From contig PXDC01000484.1 in NCBI GenBank assembly GCA_003565135.1, positions 1 through 34,288 of the forward strand: 34,288 bases of DNA, given 5' to 3'. The DNA comes from Verrucomicrobiota bacterium. GTDB taxonomy: Bacteria; Verrucomicrobiota; Verrucomicrobiia; Opitutales; T3Sed10-336. The notes below the pieces were generated by a model that was not told where the DNA came from, searched no databases, and worked only from the letters and a program-made list of their open reading frames with translations. The translations under genes were made by a program, and so were the position numbers. Shown here piece by piece: positions 8,172 to 17,557 of the stretch. Position 1 is the first letter of the stretch; the number at the start of each line of letters is the position of its first letter.

Positions 8172-9680
8172 TCATAGACCGGACGGGATCATGGGCCGGA
8201 TGAAGTACGTGACGATGAACGCATTGGCCAGTCCGAGAACCAGGAGACTTGCGGCCAGGAATACGGTGGGAAAAAGCATGGAGGCGGGGCTTTCTTCGCG
8301 TTCGACCGCGGCGTCCTCCCGCTCGTTCTTTTCGTCGTAGGGTTCGCCGTCGGTTCGCAGGTAAATTTTCTCCAGGACCCGGAAGAAATACACCACGTTG
8401 AGCAGACTGCTTACCAGGATCACCCCGAGGAAGACGTAATTGGCGTTTTCCCACGAACCGAGCACCAGGTACCACTTGCTGAAAAACCCGGCGGTCGGAG
8501 GGAGGCCGATCATCGAAATCGCCGCCAGCGTAAAGGCCGCCATTGTCCAGGGCATCCGGATACGGAATGTCCGATCAAACCGCCGGATATCGGTGTGACC
8601 GAACCGACTGAGAATATTGGTGTTAACCAGGAACAGACAAGCCTTCATAACGGCGTGATTGAGCGTGTGCAAAACCGCTCCAATCATCCCCAACGGCGAC
8701 GCCAGGCCGACCCCGAGCGCAATGTACCCGACCTGGGAGACACTGCTGAAGGCCAGCATGCGCTTCAGGTCCGACTGAGCGATGGCCAGCACCGACCCCC
8801 AGATAATGCCCACGGCGCCGAGGTAACCGATGATGGTCGTGAGGGGTATGCCCTCGCGCACGAAATCCGGGTCAAACATATAAAAGCACCCCCGCAGCAG
8901 CACGTAAGCGGCCACCTTGGTGCCAATGGGCGCGATAATGGCGGTGCTGGTGGAGGTCGCGTAGGTGTAGGCGTCGGACAACCAGCCGTGCATGGGGAAA
9001 AGCGCCATCTTCAGGCCGATGCCAAAAACAATCAAAATAAGCCCCACCGTTGCCGGAGCCGAGTCACCGAGCGCGGGAACCACCCGGGCGACGTCCCCCA
9101 TATTGAACGACCCGGTTTCCATGGCGATAAAGGCGACCCCGAGCAGATAAAACGAAGCACCGATCGTACCGAGAATCAGATATCGAAACGCGGAGAAGGG
9201 CGCCCGCCGGTCTCCGATTGCCACCAGCGCATATCCGGCCAGGGAACTGATTTCCAGGAAGACGTAGAGATTAAAAAGGTCGCCGGTCAGGACGATACCG
9301 AGCAACCCGCCGACCAGGAGGAGGGCCGTACTGTAAAAGGCGGCCTCCTTGCCCGGTGTTTCCCGGGGCACCACGGTTTTGCCGTGGATAAAAACGAAGA
9401 AGGCCATGCCGGTAACCACGGCGCAAAAGAAAGCCGAGAGCGGATCCATGACCAGTTCGATCCCCATGGGGGGCTCCCAACCGCCAAGGTAGTACCTGAC
9501 CTCGCCCCGGGAAGCCGTATAAACGAGCCCCGCCACTGATGCGGCGAAGGCGAGCCCGGAGGTGATCACGGCGGTAACCCACGGGGCATTTCGCCAGCGG
9601 GCCGGAAAGATCACCGCGACGAGCGCACCAAAGAATGCAGGCAGGAGAATGGCGACCGCCAGATGTACCCAGGCCTCCAT
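8172..9680 (-). CDS. mnhD: Mrp/Mnh Na+/H+ antiporter subunit D (D1)
   Basis: Start at MEAWVHLAVAILLPAF (9680), overlapping the TAA stop of mnhC. NLYVFLEISSLAGYALVAIG and LFPMHGWLSDAYTYATSTSTAIIAPIGTKVAAYVLLR. Confidence 0.9.
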   Translation of the reverse strand: MEAWVHLAVAILLPAFFGALVAVIFPARWRNAPWVTAVITSGLAFAASVAGLVYTASRGEVRYYLGGWEPPMGIELVMDPLSAFFCAVVTGMAFFVFIHGKTVVPRETPGKEAAFYSTALLLVGGLLGIVLTGDLFNLYVFLEISSLAGYALVAIGDRRAPFSAFRYLILGTIGASFYLLGVAFIAMETGSFNMGDVARVVPALGDSAPATVGLILIVFGIGLKMALFPMHGWLSDAYTYATSTSTAIIAPIGTKVAAYVLLRGCFYMFDPDFVREGIPLTTIIGYLGAVGIIWGSVLAIAQSDLKRMLAFSSVSQVGYIALGVGLASPLGMIGAVLHTLNHAVMKACLFLVNTNILSRFGHTDIRRFDRTFRIRMPWTMAAFTLAAISMIGLPPTAGFFSKWYLVLGSWENANYVFLGVILVSSLLNVVYFFRVLEKIYLRTDGEPYDEKNEREDAAVEREESPASMLFPTVFLAASLLVLGLANAFIVTYFIRPMIPSGL

Positions 9681-10054
9681 TACTCGCTCCGCATCCTTTC
9701 CATCAGGACAGGCTCCTCCAGGGTCCCGTAGTTCCGGTATATGGCGATAAGCAAGGCGAAGGCCACGCCCACGATGGCCACGCCGACCACGATGGCGGTA
9801 AGCATGAGGGTATGGGGGAGAGGGTTGAGATAATTGACCGGATCTTCGGAGGGGTAAGCCGGGTCGAGCACCGGCACGGTGGCGTCCCATTTGAACGCGG
9901 CGGCCACAAAAAGCAGGATGATCGCGTTCTGGAAAATGATCATCCCGATGACCTTTTTCATCAGATTCGTTTTCACCAGCATCCCGTACAACCCGATAAC
10001 GAGCAACAGGATGATCGCCCAGTAGGCATAATAACTGTGAAGAAATTCGATCAT
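9680..10054 (-). CDS. mnhC: Mrp/Mnh antiporter subunit C (NuoK-like)
   Basis: Start at MIEFLHSYYAYW; GLYGMLVKTNLMKKVIGMIIFQNAIILLFVAAAF, PLPHTLMLTAIVVGVAIVGVAFALLIAIYR. Confidence 0.88.
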   Translation of the reverse strand: MIEFLHSYYAYWAIILLLVIGLYGMLVKTNLMKKVIGMIIFQNAIILLFVAAAFKWDATVPVLDPAYPSEDPVNYLNPLPHTLMLTAIVVGVAIVGVAFALLIAIYRNYGTLEEPVLMERMRSE

Positions 10055-10109
10055 TTCGGACAACAGAACAGGTTCAATCGCGGCTTGGAAAGATTCATTC
10101 CCGGTATCA

Positions 10110-10598
10110 TTATAATTTGGGCGGCGTCCCGGCACGGTCGCCGGCGGCGTCGACGGCATTGCCGTAGGGATCCGGGGCGACCATGTCATCGAAAATGGCG
10201 ACCAGCGCGGTCATGACGGCGAGCCCGATTCCGAATTCGACCAGGAGAATCCCGTAATAACGCACGACGGGTTCCTCCACGCCCGGGACCGGCACCGCTC
10301 CATAGTCCATGTAATGGCCGCCGAAGGCCAGCGTCACCAGGCCCGCGCCGGCAAAAATCAAAGCCCCGACCGCCGCCAGGGGAATGGCGGCTTCGGTGGA
10401 GACTTCCGACTGCGAAGCGCGGCCTCCCTCGGTCATGCGCAGGAGGAGCACGCCGGCGGCCAGCAGGGCCCCGCCCTGGAATCCACCGCCGGGACTGTAG
10501 TGGCCGTGGATGATCACGTAGATGCCAAAGAGTTGAATCAAGCGGGCGAGAGCCCGACTGACCACAACAATGATCACGCTTTCGGACGGATTAGTCAT
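10110..10598 (-). CDS. mnhB: Mrp/Mnh antiporter subunit B (MnhB/MbhF-like)
   Basis: IIVVVSRALARLIQLFGIYVIIHGHYSPGGGFQGGALLAAGVLLL. Confidence 0.88.
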   Translation of the reverse strand: MTNPSESVIIVVVSRALARLIQLFGIYVIIHGHYSPGGGFQGGALLAAGVLLLRMTEGGRASQSEVSTEAAIPLAAVGALIFAGAGLVTLAFGGHYMDYGAVPVPGVEEPVVRYYGILLVEFGIGLAVMTALVAIFDDMVAPDPYGNAVDAAGDRAGTPPKL

Positions 10599-10890
10599 AC
10601 ATCCTCCTTCGCAAAATCAGCAGGCAGCAGACTCCGGCGGTAAAAACGACGATGACCTCGCCCAGTGTATCCACGCTCCGGTAATCCGCCAGAATCACCG
10701 TAACCATGTTGGGGGTCGCGGCATCCCGGTAGGCATTCCCGATAAAATAGGCTCCGGCCACCGGATCCCCGACCACATTTTCCTTCCTGTGCATCGGGGC
10801 CTCCGGATCCCCCCGGGCCGGGAGGTGAATGGTGGCGTACACCAGCAGGCCGGTAAAAAGCAGGAGCATTATGTAGTTCGCAATTCTCAA
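10591..10890 (-). CDS. MbhE-like subunit (equivalent to part of the MrpA C-terminal region)
   Basis: Real protein starts at a TTG (10890-10888): LRIANYIMLLLFTGLLVYATIHLP...NMVTVILADYRSVDTLGEVIVVFTAGVCCLLIL. AAGGAGG lies upstream and the start overlaps the preceding stop as TTGA. Confidence 0.82.
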   Translation of the reverse strand: MRIANYIMLLLFTGLLVYATIHLPARGDPEAPMHRKENVVGDPVAGAYFIGNAYRDAATPNMVTVILADYRSVDTLGEVIVVFTAGVCCLLILRRRMYD

Positions 10891-11132
10891 TCCCGGGTCC
10901 TCCTTGATGTTTGGAATACGGCCGCGATAAAATAAACCCCGACGATTCCGGCGCCCACCACGGCCTCGGTAAACCCGACATCGATGGCACCCATGGAAAC
11001 AAACAGCAGCGCCATGGTGAACGTGAATGCGGTTGCGGCCGCGGCGGCGGCCAGCAGGTCCCTGACCGAAAGAGCCAGCACGGCCGTGGTCAGAAGCAAA
11101 ATAAACAGGACCAGTTCGACCAGCCAATTCAT
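10887..11132 (-). CDS. DUF4040/MbhD-like antiporter subunit
   Basis: MNWLVELVLFILLLTTAVLALSVRDLLAAAAAATAFTFTMALLFVSMGAIDVGFTEAVVGAGIVGVYFIAAVF; start overlaps the mnhG stop as ATGA. Confidence 0.85.
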   Translation of the reverse strand: MNWLVELVLFILLLTTAVLALSVRDLLAAAAAATAFTFTMALLFVSMGAIDVGFTEAVVGAGIVGVYFIAAVFQTSRRTRD

Positions 11133-11458
11133 CGGGTTTCCTTCCGCTGGGATTTTCCGTTGGCCCACGGGCGTTCACCGTGATTCCAGGCCGCACGCGC
11201 CAGGGCATGGATGGCCACGGGGTTGGCGACCATGATAAAGGCTATGGCGATCAGGAGTTTGCCCATTGCCTGGGTCAATCCCTCGTGAACCGCCAGGCCG
11301 GCGAGCAGGAATATGATACCGGTCGTATCAACCTTGCTGGCGGCGTGGGAACGGGTGAAAAAATCGGGAAGCCGCAGGATGCCCAGACTGCCCACCAGCA
11401 TGATCAGGAGACCCGAAACAATCAGAAACACCGCCAAAACATCCTGGACCAGGCTCAT
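11129..11458 (-). CDS. mnhG: Mrp/Mnh antiporter subunit G
   Basis: GLLIMLVGSLGILRLPDFFTRSHAASKVDTTGIIFLLAGLA. Confidence 0.92.
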   Translation of the reverse strand: MSLVQDVLAVFLIVSGLLIMLVGSLGILRLPDFFTRSHAASKVDTTGIIFLLAGLAVHEGLTQAMGKLLIAIAFIMVANPVAIHALARAAWNHGERPWANGKSQRKETR

Positions 11459-11727
11459 GATTCCGGACTCCTTTCCCGGGTGAAGTATTTAGCCACGGCG
11501 ATCCCGGCAATGAAGTTGAGGACCGCGTAAGCCAGGGCGATGTCGGCGAACATATAAAATCTCCCGTAGAGGAACCCGAACATGCAAACCAACCCGATGG
11601 TCTTGGCACCCATGGCGCCGATCGCGAGCAGGCGATCGAACACGGTGGGCCCCCGCATGACCCGGTAAAAAGGGAGCAGAACAATCGCAACCAGGGCCAC
11701 CGTCGCCGCTACAAAGAACGTATCCAT
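11455..11727 (-). CDS. mnhF: Mrp/Mnh antiporter subunit F
   Basis: FYRVMRGPTVFDRLLAIGAMGAKTIGLVCMFG...YMFADIALAYAVLNFIAGIAVAKYF. Confidence 0.92.
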   Translation of the reverse strand: MDTFFVAATVALVAIVLLPFYRVMRGPTVFDRLLAIGAMGAKTIGLVCMFGFLYGRFYMFADIALAYAVLNFIAGIAVAKYFTRERSPES

Positions 11728-11730
11728 AGC

Positions 11731-12330
11731 CTAGAGCTCCCCCGGTTTCGTCACAATTCTTCCGTCCCGGACCACCCGCTCACCGGTACCGCCGAAAAGA
11801 CGGGCCACGTGTCGGGGAATGGCGCCTTCGAGCAATTCGTCCGCATTCCGCCGGGTGAGCGCGTGCACCCGGTAACGGTCGCCGTCGACCTCCAGCGTCA
11901 GCGTTCCGGGTGTCAGGGTAATCGAGTTGCCGAGGGTTACGCGAGCCACCGAATGCGGTTGGTCGCTCGTGAACTCCACCAGGCAGGGGTCGATTCGGAT
12001 GCGCGGGGAAAGGACGATCATAGCCACCTGCCAGGTCGCTTGGACCATCTGGACCGCGAGCCAGGGAAGGTAGAACGGAAAACGGTGAAAATGGGCCAGC
12101 AGCGCCTTATCCGCCTTGTCCCGGCGGCTCCCCGGAAGGCGGAGCTGCAATCCCATTACGATGCCGACCGAGATCAAACCGAACCCGATGTGTACGGGAT
12201 CGAACTTCCCGCTCATCATAAACCAGAACAGGAGCAGGACGCCCGCTTCGATCCAAAGAAAACCGGTTGGGCGGCGACCTCCTGGCGAACTGGCTGGTGA
12301 TTCACTCGGCATATTGAACGCGAAAAACAA
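11731..12330 (-). CDS. mnhE: Mrp/Mnh antiporter subunit E
   Basis: FHRFPFYLPWLAVQMVQATWQVAMIVLSPRIRIDPCLVEFTS...ARVTLGNSITLTPGTLTLEVDGDRYRVHAL. Start may instead be MPSESPASS at 12312. Confidence 0.9.
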   Translation of the reverse strand: MFFAFNMPSESPASSPGGRRPTGFLWIEAGVLLLFWFMMSGKFDPVHIGFGLISVGIVMGLQLRLPGSRRDKADKALLAHFHRFPFYLPWLAVQMVQATWQVAMIVLSPRIRIDPCLVEFTSDQPHSVARVTLGNSITLTPGTLTLEVDGDRYRVHALTRRNADELLEGAIPRHVARLFGGTGERVVRDGRIVTKPGEL

Positions 12331-12479
12331 ATGAAGCGTTTATGATTACAGCGTAAAGGAAAAGACGTTAGAATCCCCCCCTCACCGGTCAAGGGGAAAG
12401 GAAAATCCTCCCGGCCGAGTCCGACCGGCACGGTTCCGGAGGGGCCGGGCAGCCGGAAACGGTCGCTTTCCCGGTACGA

Positions 12480-15400
12480 TCAGGCTTCGACCGGTTCCGG
12501 CTGGCGATGGCGGTTAAACCAGACGTAGACGATGGGGATGACAAAAAGCGTGATCAACCCCGAGCTGAGCAAGCCGCCTATCACGGCGCGCGCCAACGGG
12601 GCCTGCGCCTCGGCGCCCTCACCGACACCCATGGCCAGCGGGACCAGGGCGAGCATCGTGGTCAGGGACGTCATCAGGATCGGCCGCAATCGCCGCCGGC
12701 CGGCTTCACGCGCCGCGTCGTCGGCCGAGGACCCGTCCGCCTGCAGGCGGGAAGCCTGGTCGACGATGAGGATGGCGTTGTTGACCACAATGCCGCCGAG
12801 CATAATGAGACCGATATACGATTGCACATTGAGGGTGCTCCCGGTGAGGAAAAGCAAAAGGATGGCACCGATCCCCGCCATGGGAACGGAAAACATCACA
12901 ACCAGCGGATTGCGCAGGGATTCGTAAAGGCAGGCCATCACCATGTACACGAGGAGAATCGAAAGCATCATGCTTATCAGCAGCTCGCGAAAGGCCTCCT
13001 GCTGCTCCTCGTAATCGCCCCGGACAAACATCTGGTAGTTCGCCGGGGTCGGGATCCCGGCCAGCACCTCGAGAATATCGCGGCTGGCCGAGCCGAGATC
13101 GCGGTCGGAGAAATTAATCGAAACGTTGGCCACCCGCTGCTGATTGCGCCGTTCGATCTGGGTGGGACCCGGCTCGCGGGAAAACGCCACCAGGCTGCGC
13201 AGGGAAACCTGGTCCCCGTCGCCGTTGGGAATGGTCAGATTCAGAACGTCGTCCAGTTCCATGCGGTCGGCATCGCGCAACCGAAGGAGCATCCGGACCT
13301 CGTCGCCGTTGTCCCGGAACTCCCCGGCCCGGGACCCCCCCACCGCGGTGCGGAGCATGCGGGCAACCTGGCCGGTGGTGATCCCGAAATCGGCCGCCCG
13401 GTCCCGGTCGATCCGCACCAACTGCCGCGGCACGCCGTCCTGCCGGCTGAGCTCGACATCGGTCACTCCCGGAATGGACTCCACCGCCGCCGCCACCTGG
13501 GCGGCGAGGGCGTCGAGGGTGTTCAGGTCGAACCCGGTTATCTCCACCCCGAGCCGGTCGTCCTCCCCGCCGCCCGCGCCCATGCGGAGGATGAAGAGAC
13601 CGCGCCCGGGACTGACACGCAGGTCGACCCCGGGAATATCCCGGAACTTCGGGCGAAGGGCGTTGGCGATCTCCTCGCTCGACCGGTCGCGGTCGCGCGC
13701 CGGCACCAGGTAGGCCCGCACGCTTCCGCGGATGCCGCCGGTTCCCCGCCATCCCCAGGATCCGGACCGGACCTCCATATTTTCGATCTCCGCCACGTTT
13801 TCCCGCACGATTCGTTCGACTTCGCGCATCTTGGCGTCCATCGCCTCTATACGCGTTCCCGCCTCCATGTCCGCATTCACCCGGACCTCGCCCTCGTCCG
13901 CCTCGGGCATAAACTCGGTACCGAGCCGGGGAACCAGCAAAAGGGCCCCGGCAAAAAGAACCACGGCGGCTCCGAACACCGCCACCGGCCGGCGCAGGGC
14001 GCGGTCGAGCGCCCGGCTATAGAGGGCCTCCAGGCGCCGGAACCGCTCGGCCGCCCACCCGAGCAGGCGACGACCGACATCCCTCCGCGCCCCCGGTCCC
14101 GGCGGCGCGGTCCCGGGAACCCTCGACGCCAGCATGGGGACCAGGCTCAAAGCGACCACGAGCGAACACAGCAGGGTGAAGCCGATGACATAGGCCAGCT
14201 GGCGAAACATCACACCCGACACCCCTTCGAGAAAGACCAGGGGAAGGAATATGGCCAGGGTGGTCAGCGTGCTGGCCACGATGGCCGCGGCCACCTCCGA
14301 GGCGCCCTGATGGGCCGCCTTGCGCGGTGCGGCACCCTGTTCCCGCAACCGGAAAATATTCTCCAGCACCACAATGGCATTGTCCACCATCATCCCCACT
14401 CCGAGCGCGATCCCGCCCAGGGTCATCAGGTTGAGGGTCAGGCCGGTGAAATACATGAGGGAGAAGGCCGCGATGATGGAGATCGGGATAGCCGTGGCAA
14501 TGATGGCGGTGCTGCGGATGCTGCGGAGGAAAAAAAGCAGCACCACGATGGCGAGGAGCCCGCCGTAAAGAATGGAACGATTGACGTTGGCGATCGACCT
14601 CTGGATGTACTGCGAGGTATCCCGGATCGGAGTCAGCGTCAGCTGGGGGAAATCGCGATTGATCCGGGCGATCTCGCGCCGCACCTCCCGCACCACCTGA
14701 ACGGTGTTGGTCCCCGATTGTTTGCGGATCGCGAGACTGACACCCGGTTCTCCATTGATGCGGGTAATGCGGGTCACTTCGGCATGCGTGTCGTGCACGT
14801 CGGCCAATTGACCGAGATAAACCGGGGCCCCCTCGCGCGTGGCCACCACCACGTCGCGCAGTTCATCGAGGCTGGAGAGCAGCCCCGGGGTTCGCAGGGC
14901 CATGCGCAAGCGGCCATCCTCGATCTCCCCTGCCGGGACGACAACGTTCTCTTCGCGAATGGCCTCGATAATCCGGTCCAGGGACAGGCCCAATGCCTGC
15001 ACCCGATCCGGGTCGACGGTAATCTGGATCTCGCGCTCCAGGCCGCCCCAGACGTCGACCGCCCCCACCCCGGGCACCCGGTCCAGCCGATTGCGGACCT
15101 GGTTGTCGAGCAGCCGGCGGAGGTCGATCTCATCCAGCCGGGAGGATGCGCCGACGATGAGTACCGGGAAAGCATTCGGGTCGAATTTGCGCAACTGAGG
15201 GCGGTCGGCATCGTCCGGAAGGTTGTTGAGCACGCGGTCGAGCCGGTCACGAACGTCGTTGGAGGCTTCGTCCAGGTTGGTTCCCCAGATAAACGACAGC
15301 ACCACACTGCTGCTCCCTTCGCTCGAAACCGACGTGATCTCCTCCACCCCCGGTACGGCCGCGACCGCCTCTTCCACCGTACGGGTGATCAACTGCTCAA

Positions 15401-15575
15401 CCTCCTCCGGGCTCGCGTTGTCGTAGCTGGTGACCACCGTCAGGCGCGGAAACTCGATCTCCGGGATCAGGTCGATCGGGAGCCGGGCCAGGGAGATCGC
15501 GCCCACCAGGATCACGATCAGGCAGACCATGACCGTAAAAACGGGACGATTGATACTGAATGAGGAAAGATTCAT
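12480..15575 (-). CDS. RND-family efflux permease (AcrB/HAE-like)
   Basis: 1031 aa; MNLSSFSINRPVFTVMVCLIVILVGAISLARLPIDLIPEIEFPRLTV..., GGIALGVGMMVDNAIVVLENIFRLREQG, repeated RND architecture. Confidence 0.95.
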   Translation of the reverse strand: MNLSSFSINRPVFTVMVCLIVILVGAISLARLPIDLIPEIEFPRLTVVTSYDNASPEEVEQLITRTVEEAVAAVPGVEEITSVSSEGSSSVVLSFIWGTNLDEASNDVRDRLDRVLNNLPDDADRPQLRKFDPNAFPVLIVGASSRLDEIDLRRLLDNQVRNRLDRVPGVGAVDVWGGLEREIQITVDPDRVQALGLSLDRIIEAIREENVVVPAGEIEDGRLRMALRTPGLLSSLDELRDVVVATREGAPVYLGQLADVHDTHAEVTRITRINGEPGVSLAIRKQSGTNTVQVVREVRREIARINRDFPQLTLTPIRDTSQYIQRSIANVNRSILYGGLLAIVVLLFFLRSIRSTAIIATAIPISIIAAFSLMYFTGLTLNLMTLGGIALGVGMMVDNAIVVLENIFRLREQGAAPRKAAHQGASEVAAAIVASTLTTLAIFLPLVFLEGVSGVMFRQLAYVIGFTLLCSLVVALSLVPMLASRVPGTAPPGPGARRDVGRRLLGWAAERFRRLEALYSRALDRALRRPVAVFGAAVVLFAGALLLVPRLGTEFMPEADEGEVRVNADMEAGTRIEAMDAKMREVERIVRENVAEIENMEVRSGSWGWRGTGGIRGSVRAYLVPARDRDRSSEEIANALRPKFRDIPGVDLRVSPGRGLFILRMGAGGGEDDRLGVEITGFDLNTLDALAAQVAAAVESIPGVTDVELSRQDGVPRQLVRIDRDRAADFGITTGQVARMLRTAVGGSRAGEFRDNGDEVRMLLRLRDADRMELDDVLNLTIPNGDGDQVSLRSLVAFSREPGPTQIERRNQQRVANVSINFSDRDLGSASRDILEVLAGIPTPANYQMFVRGDYEEQQEAFRELLISMMLSILLVYMVMACLYESLRNPLVVMFSVPMAGIGAILLLFLTGSTLNVQSYIGLIMLGGIVVNNAILIVDQASRLQADGSSADDAAREAGRRRLRPILMTSLTTMLALVPLAMGVGEGAEAQAPLARAVIGGLLSSGLITLFVIPIVYVWFNRHRQPEPVEA

Positions 15576-16795
15576 CGCACCTCGCCCGCCTCATCGAACC
15601 GGGCGACACCTTCGACGTCGCCGGAATCGCCCCGTCCCACCACCCGGACCCGCGTGCCGTCGGCCAATTGGTCCTGCCCCAGGACCACGACGTCCCCGCT
15701 CAGTTCGGGTTCGGCGATCTGGATACGGCCGCCCTCGATATAGCCGGTGCGCACCTCGACAAACCGGGCCTTGTCGCCCTCCTCCCCGCTCTCGACCATA
15801 AAGACCCCTTCGCGACCCTCGCGGCGGACGATCGAATCCCGGGGGACCACCACGGCGTCCTCGGCTCTGCCGAGTTCCAGCGATACCCGGACAAACTGTC
15901 CCGGTTTCAGGCGCTCCTCCGGGTTGGGCACCTCGAGCTCGACCCGGGCGTGCCGCGACGATTCCCGGAACTGCGGCGCAAGGCGAATAACGGCCCCGGG
16001 AAACGTTTCATCCGGAAGCACATCGCTGGTCACGGTTCCCTCCTGGCCGATCCGGACGCGCGGGTAATCCCGCTCGGTCACCTGAAACACGGCCCGAAGG
16101 TTCCGCAGGTCGACCAGGGAAACAATGGGCTGGTTGGCGGTCAGGGTGGTCCCCTCGTCGACGTAGCGTTCCCCCACCACCCGGCTGTCGCCTTCGCCCT
16201 CCCATCGCGCCGCAATTCGAGTGTAGGAGAGCCTCAGCTCCGCCGCCCGCAAACCGGCCTGGCGCTGCTCGATCGTCGCTTCGGCCACCCGGACCCGCGA
16301 TCGCTCGGCCAGGACCCGAGCCTCGGCCGCTTCCAGGTCCGCCGCCGACGCCACGCGCCGCTCCCGCAGGGCCTGCACCCGGTCGCGCTCCCGTTCGGCC
16401 AGCTCCAGCGAGCTCCCGGCCTCCTCCAGGTTCGCCCGGGCCACCTCGACCTCCGCCTGCGACTGGGCCACCTCCTGCACGAACCCCTCGTCGTCCAGGC
16501 GCGCGATAAGCTGCCCGCGCTCGATGGGATCGCCGATATCCACCGGCAGCGAGGAAAGCTGGCCGCCCACCTTGGCGGCGACGTCGAATCGCGACCGCGA
16601 GGCGAGCGACCCGCTGAAGGTGCGCAGGTTCCGCACGGTATCCCGCTCCACCGAAACCACCTCAACCGCCACCGCGCCGGGCTCCCGGACCCGGTCAACC
16701 GGTTCGTCGGCGAAGCGCTGGTAAAACAACGCGACCAGCGCAAGGGCCAGAAAGCCGCCGAACACAGCCATCAGAAGTTTTCGTACCTTGTTCAT
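15572..16795 (-). CDS. RND efflux periplasmic adaptor (membrane fusion protein)
   Basis: VAAKVGGQLSSLPVDIGDPIERGQLIARLDDEGFVQEVAQSQAEVEVARANLEEA...LSYTRIAARWEG...LKPGQFVRVSLELG; 4-bp overlap with the permease. Confidence 0.93.
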   Translation of the reverse strand: MNKVRKLLMAVFGGFLALALVALFYQRFADEPVDRVREPGAVAVEVVSVERDTVRNLRTFSGSLASRSRFDVAAKVGGQLSSLPVDIGDPIERGQLIARLDDEGFVQEVAQSQAEVEVARANLEEAGSSLELAERERDRVQALRERRVASAADLEAAEARVLAERSRVRVAEATIEQRQAGLRAAELRLSYTRIAARWEGEGDSRVVGERYVDEGTTLTANQPIVSLVDLRNLRAVFQVTERDYPRVRIGQEGTVTSDVLPDETFPGAVIRLAPQFRESSRHARVELEVPNPEERLKPGQFVRVSLELGRAEDAVVVPRDSIVRREGREGVFMVESGEEGDKARFVEVRTGYIEGGRIQIAEPELSGDVVVLGQDQLADGTRVRVVGRGDSGDVEGVARFDEAGEVR

Positions 16796-17418
16796 GATAT
16801 CGCTTGGTTGGAGAACGCTTGGTCCCGTTTCCGGCGTTGCCCCGATCCGGCGCCGTGCAAAAACATTTCCAGGATAAAATCGTGTGAACGGTAGCTGGGA
16901 TCGGCGTCCGCGAGGTCGCGGGCACGGGTCCGCAGCATCCCGAGGAGGAAGTTGGCCAGTACCGGCGGAGGAACATCATCCCGCAGGACCCCTTGTTGCT
17001 GCCCGAGTTCCAGAACTCCGCCCACGGCGTCAACCAGACGGCGCCGGTGCTGCAACCACGCCTCCTGCAGGCGCCCGCCGCACTCAAATATGCGTGCCTC
17101 CTCGTTTTGCATCGACTGAAACACCGCCCGCCGGTTGGCGAAAAAAGTACTGATCTCGGCGCAGGTCTCCCGCAGGTAGACCGCGAAGGTCGTGTCCTCG
17201 CACGAGTGCCCCGCGATGCCCGAGCACAACGCGTCGAACCCGGAAAACACCACCTGAAAAAAAAGGTCCTTCTTGTCCCTGAAATACAGGTAAAGCGTGC
17301 CCTTGCCCACACCGGCGCGTTCGGCCACCTCGTCGAGTTTGATTTCGCTCCAGTGCCGGGCCGCCATGAGCGATTCGGCCGCGCTCAGTATCCTTGCCTT
17401 TTTTTCCTCCCGTTTCAC
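16792..17418 (-). CDS. TetR/AcrR-family transcriptional regulator
   Basis: N-terminal HTH AAESLMAARHWSEIKLDEVAERAGVGKGTLYLYFRDKKDLFFQVV; 4-bp overlap with the adaptor gene. Confidence 0.93.
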   Translation of the reverse strand: MKREEKKARILSAAESLMAARHWSEIKLDEVAERAGVGKGTLYLYFRDKKDLFFQVVFSGFDALCSGIAGHSCEDTTFAVYLRETCAEISTFFANRRAVFQSMQNEEARIFECGGRLQEAWLQHRRRLVDAVGGVLELGQQQGVLRDDVPPPVLANFLLGMLRTRARDLADADPSYRSHDFILEMFLHGAGSGQRRKRDQAFSNQAIS

Positions 17419-17450
17419 AAAAAAAATCGCCCGGCGGGCATCCCGCGCCC

Positions 17451-17472
17451 CAGAACTGACCGGTCAGTTCTG
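17451..17472. promoter_or_regulatory. Perfect 22-bp palindrome, probable TetR-family operator
   Basis: CAGAACTGACCGGTCAGTTCTG, 33 bp upstream of the TetR start and 85 bp upstream of the divergent HMGR start. Confidence 0.8.
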
Positions 17473-17557
17473 AAGCTGGTTCCGGGATTTCCCGTTTGCA
17501 ATCAAAACTTAAGCTCGCCCGCCGTGAAATTTCCGGAGAGGATAACCCCGCACCTCT

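Noticed and set aside
12364-12392. Possible sigma70 promoter (TTGACC, 16-bp spacer, TAACGT) upstream of mnhE on the minus strand
   Set aside because: The -10 box is weak (3 of 6) and no start-site data; not strong enough to list as a feature.
14390-14450. RND permease with DN rather than DD in the TM4 motif (MMVDNAIVVLEN)
   Set aside because: As far as I can recall, a single-Asp VDNAIVVLEN motif is common in one large branch of RND transporters, so not treated as unusual.
12507-15563. 1018-aa plus-strand ORF opposite the RND permease
   Set aside because: Antisense ORF created by high GC and codon bias; low-complexity H/R/G/P-rich translation with no recognisable family, while the opposite strand encodes a clear RND permease.
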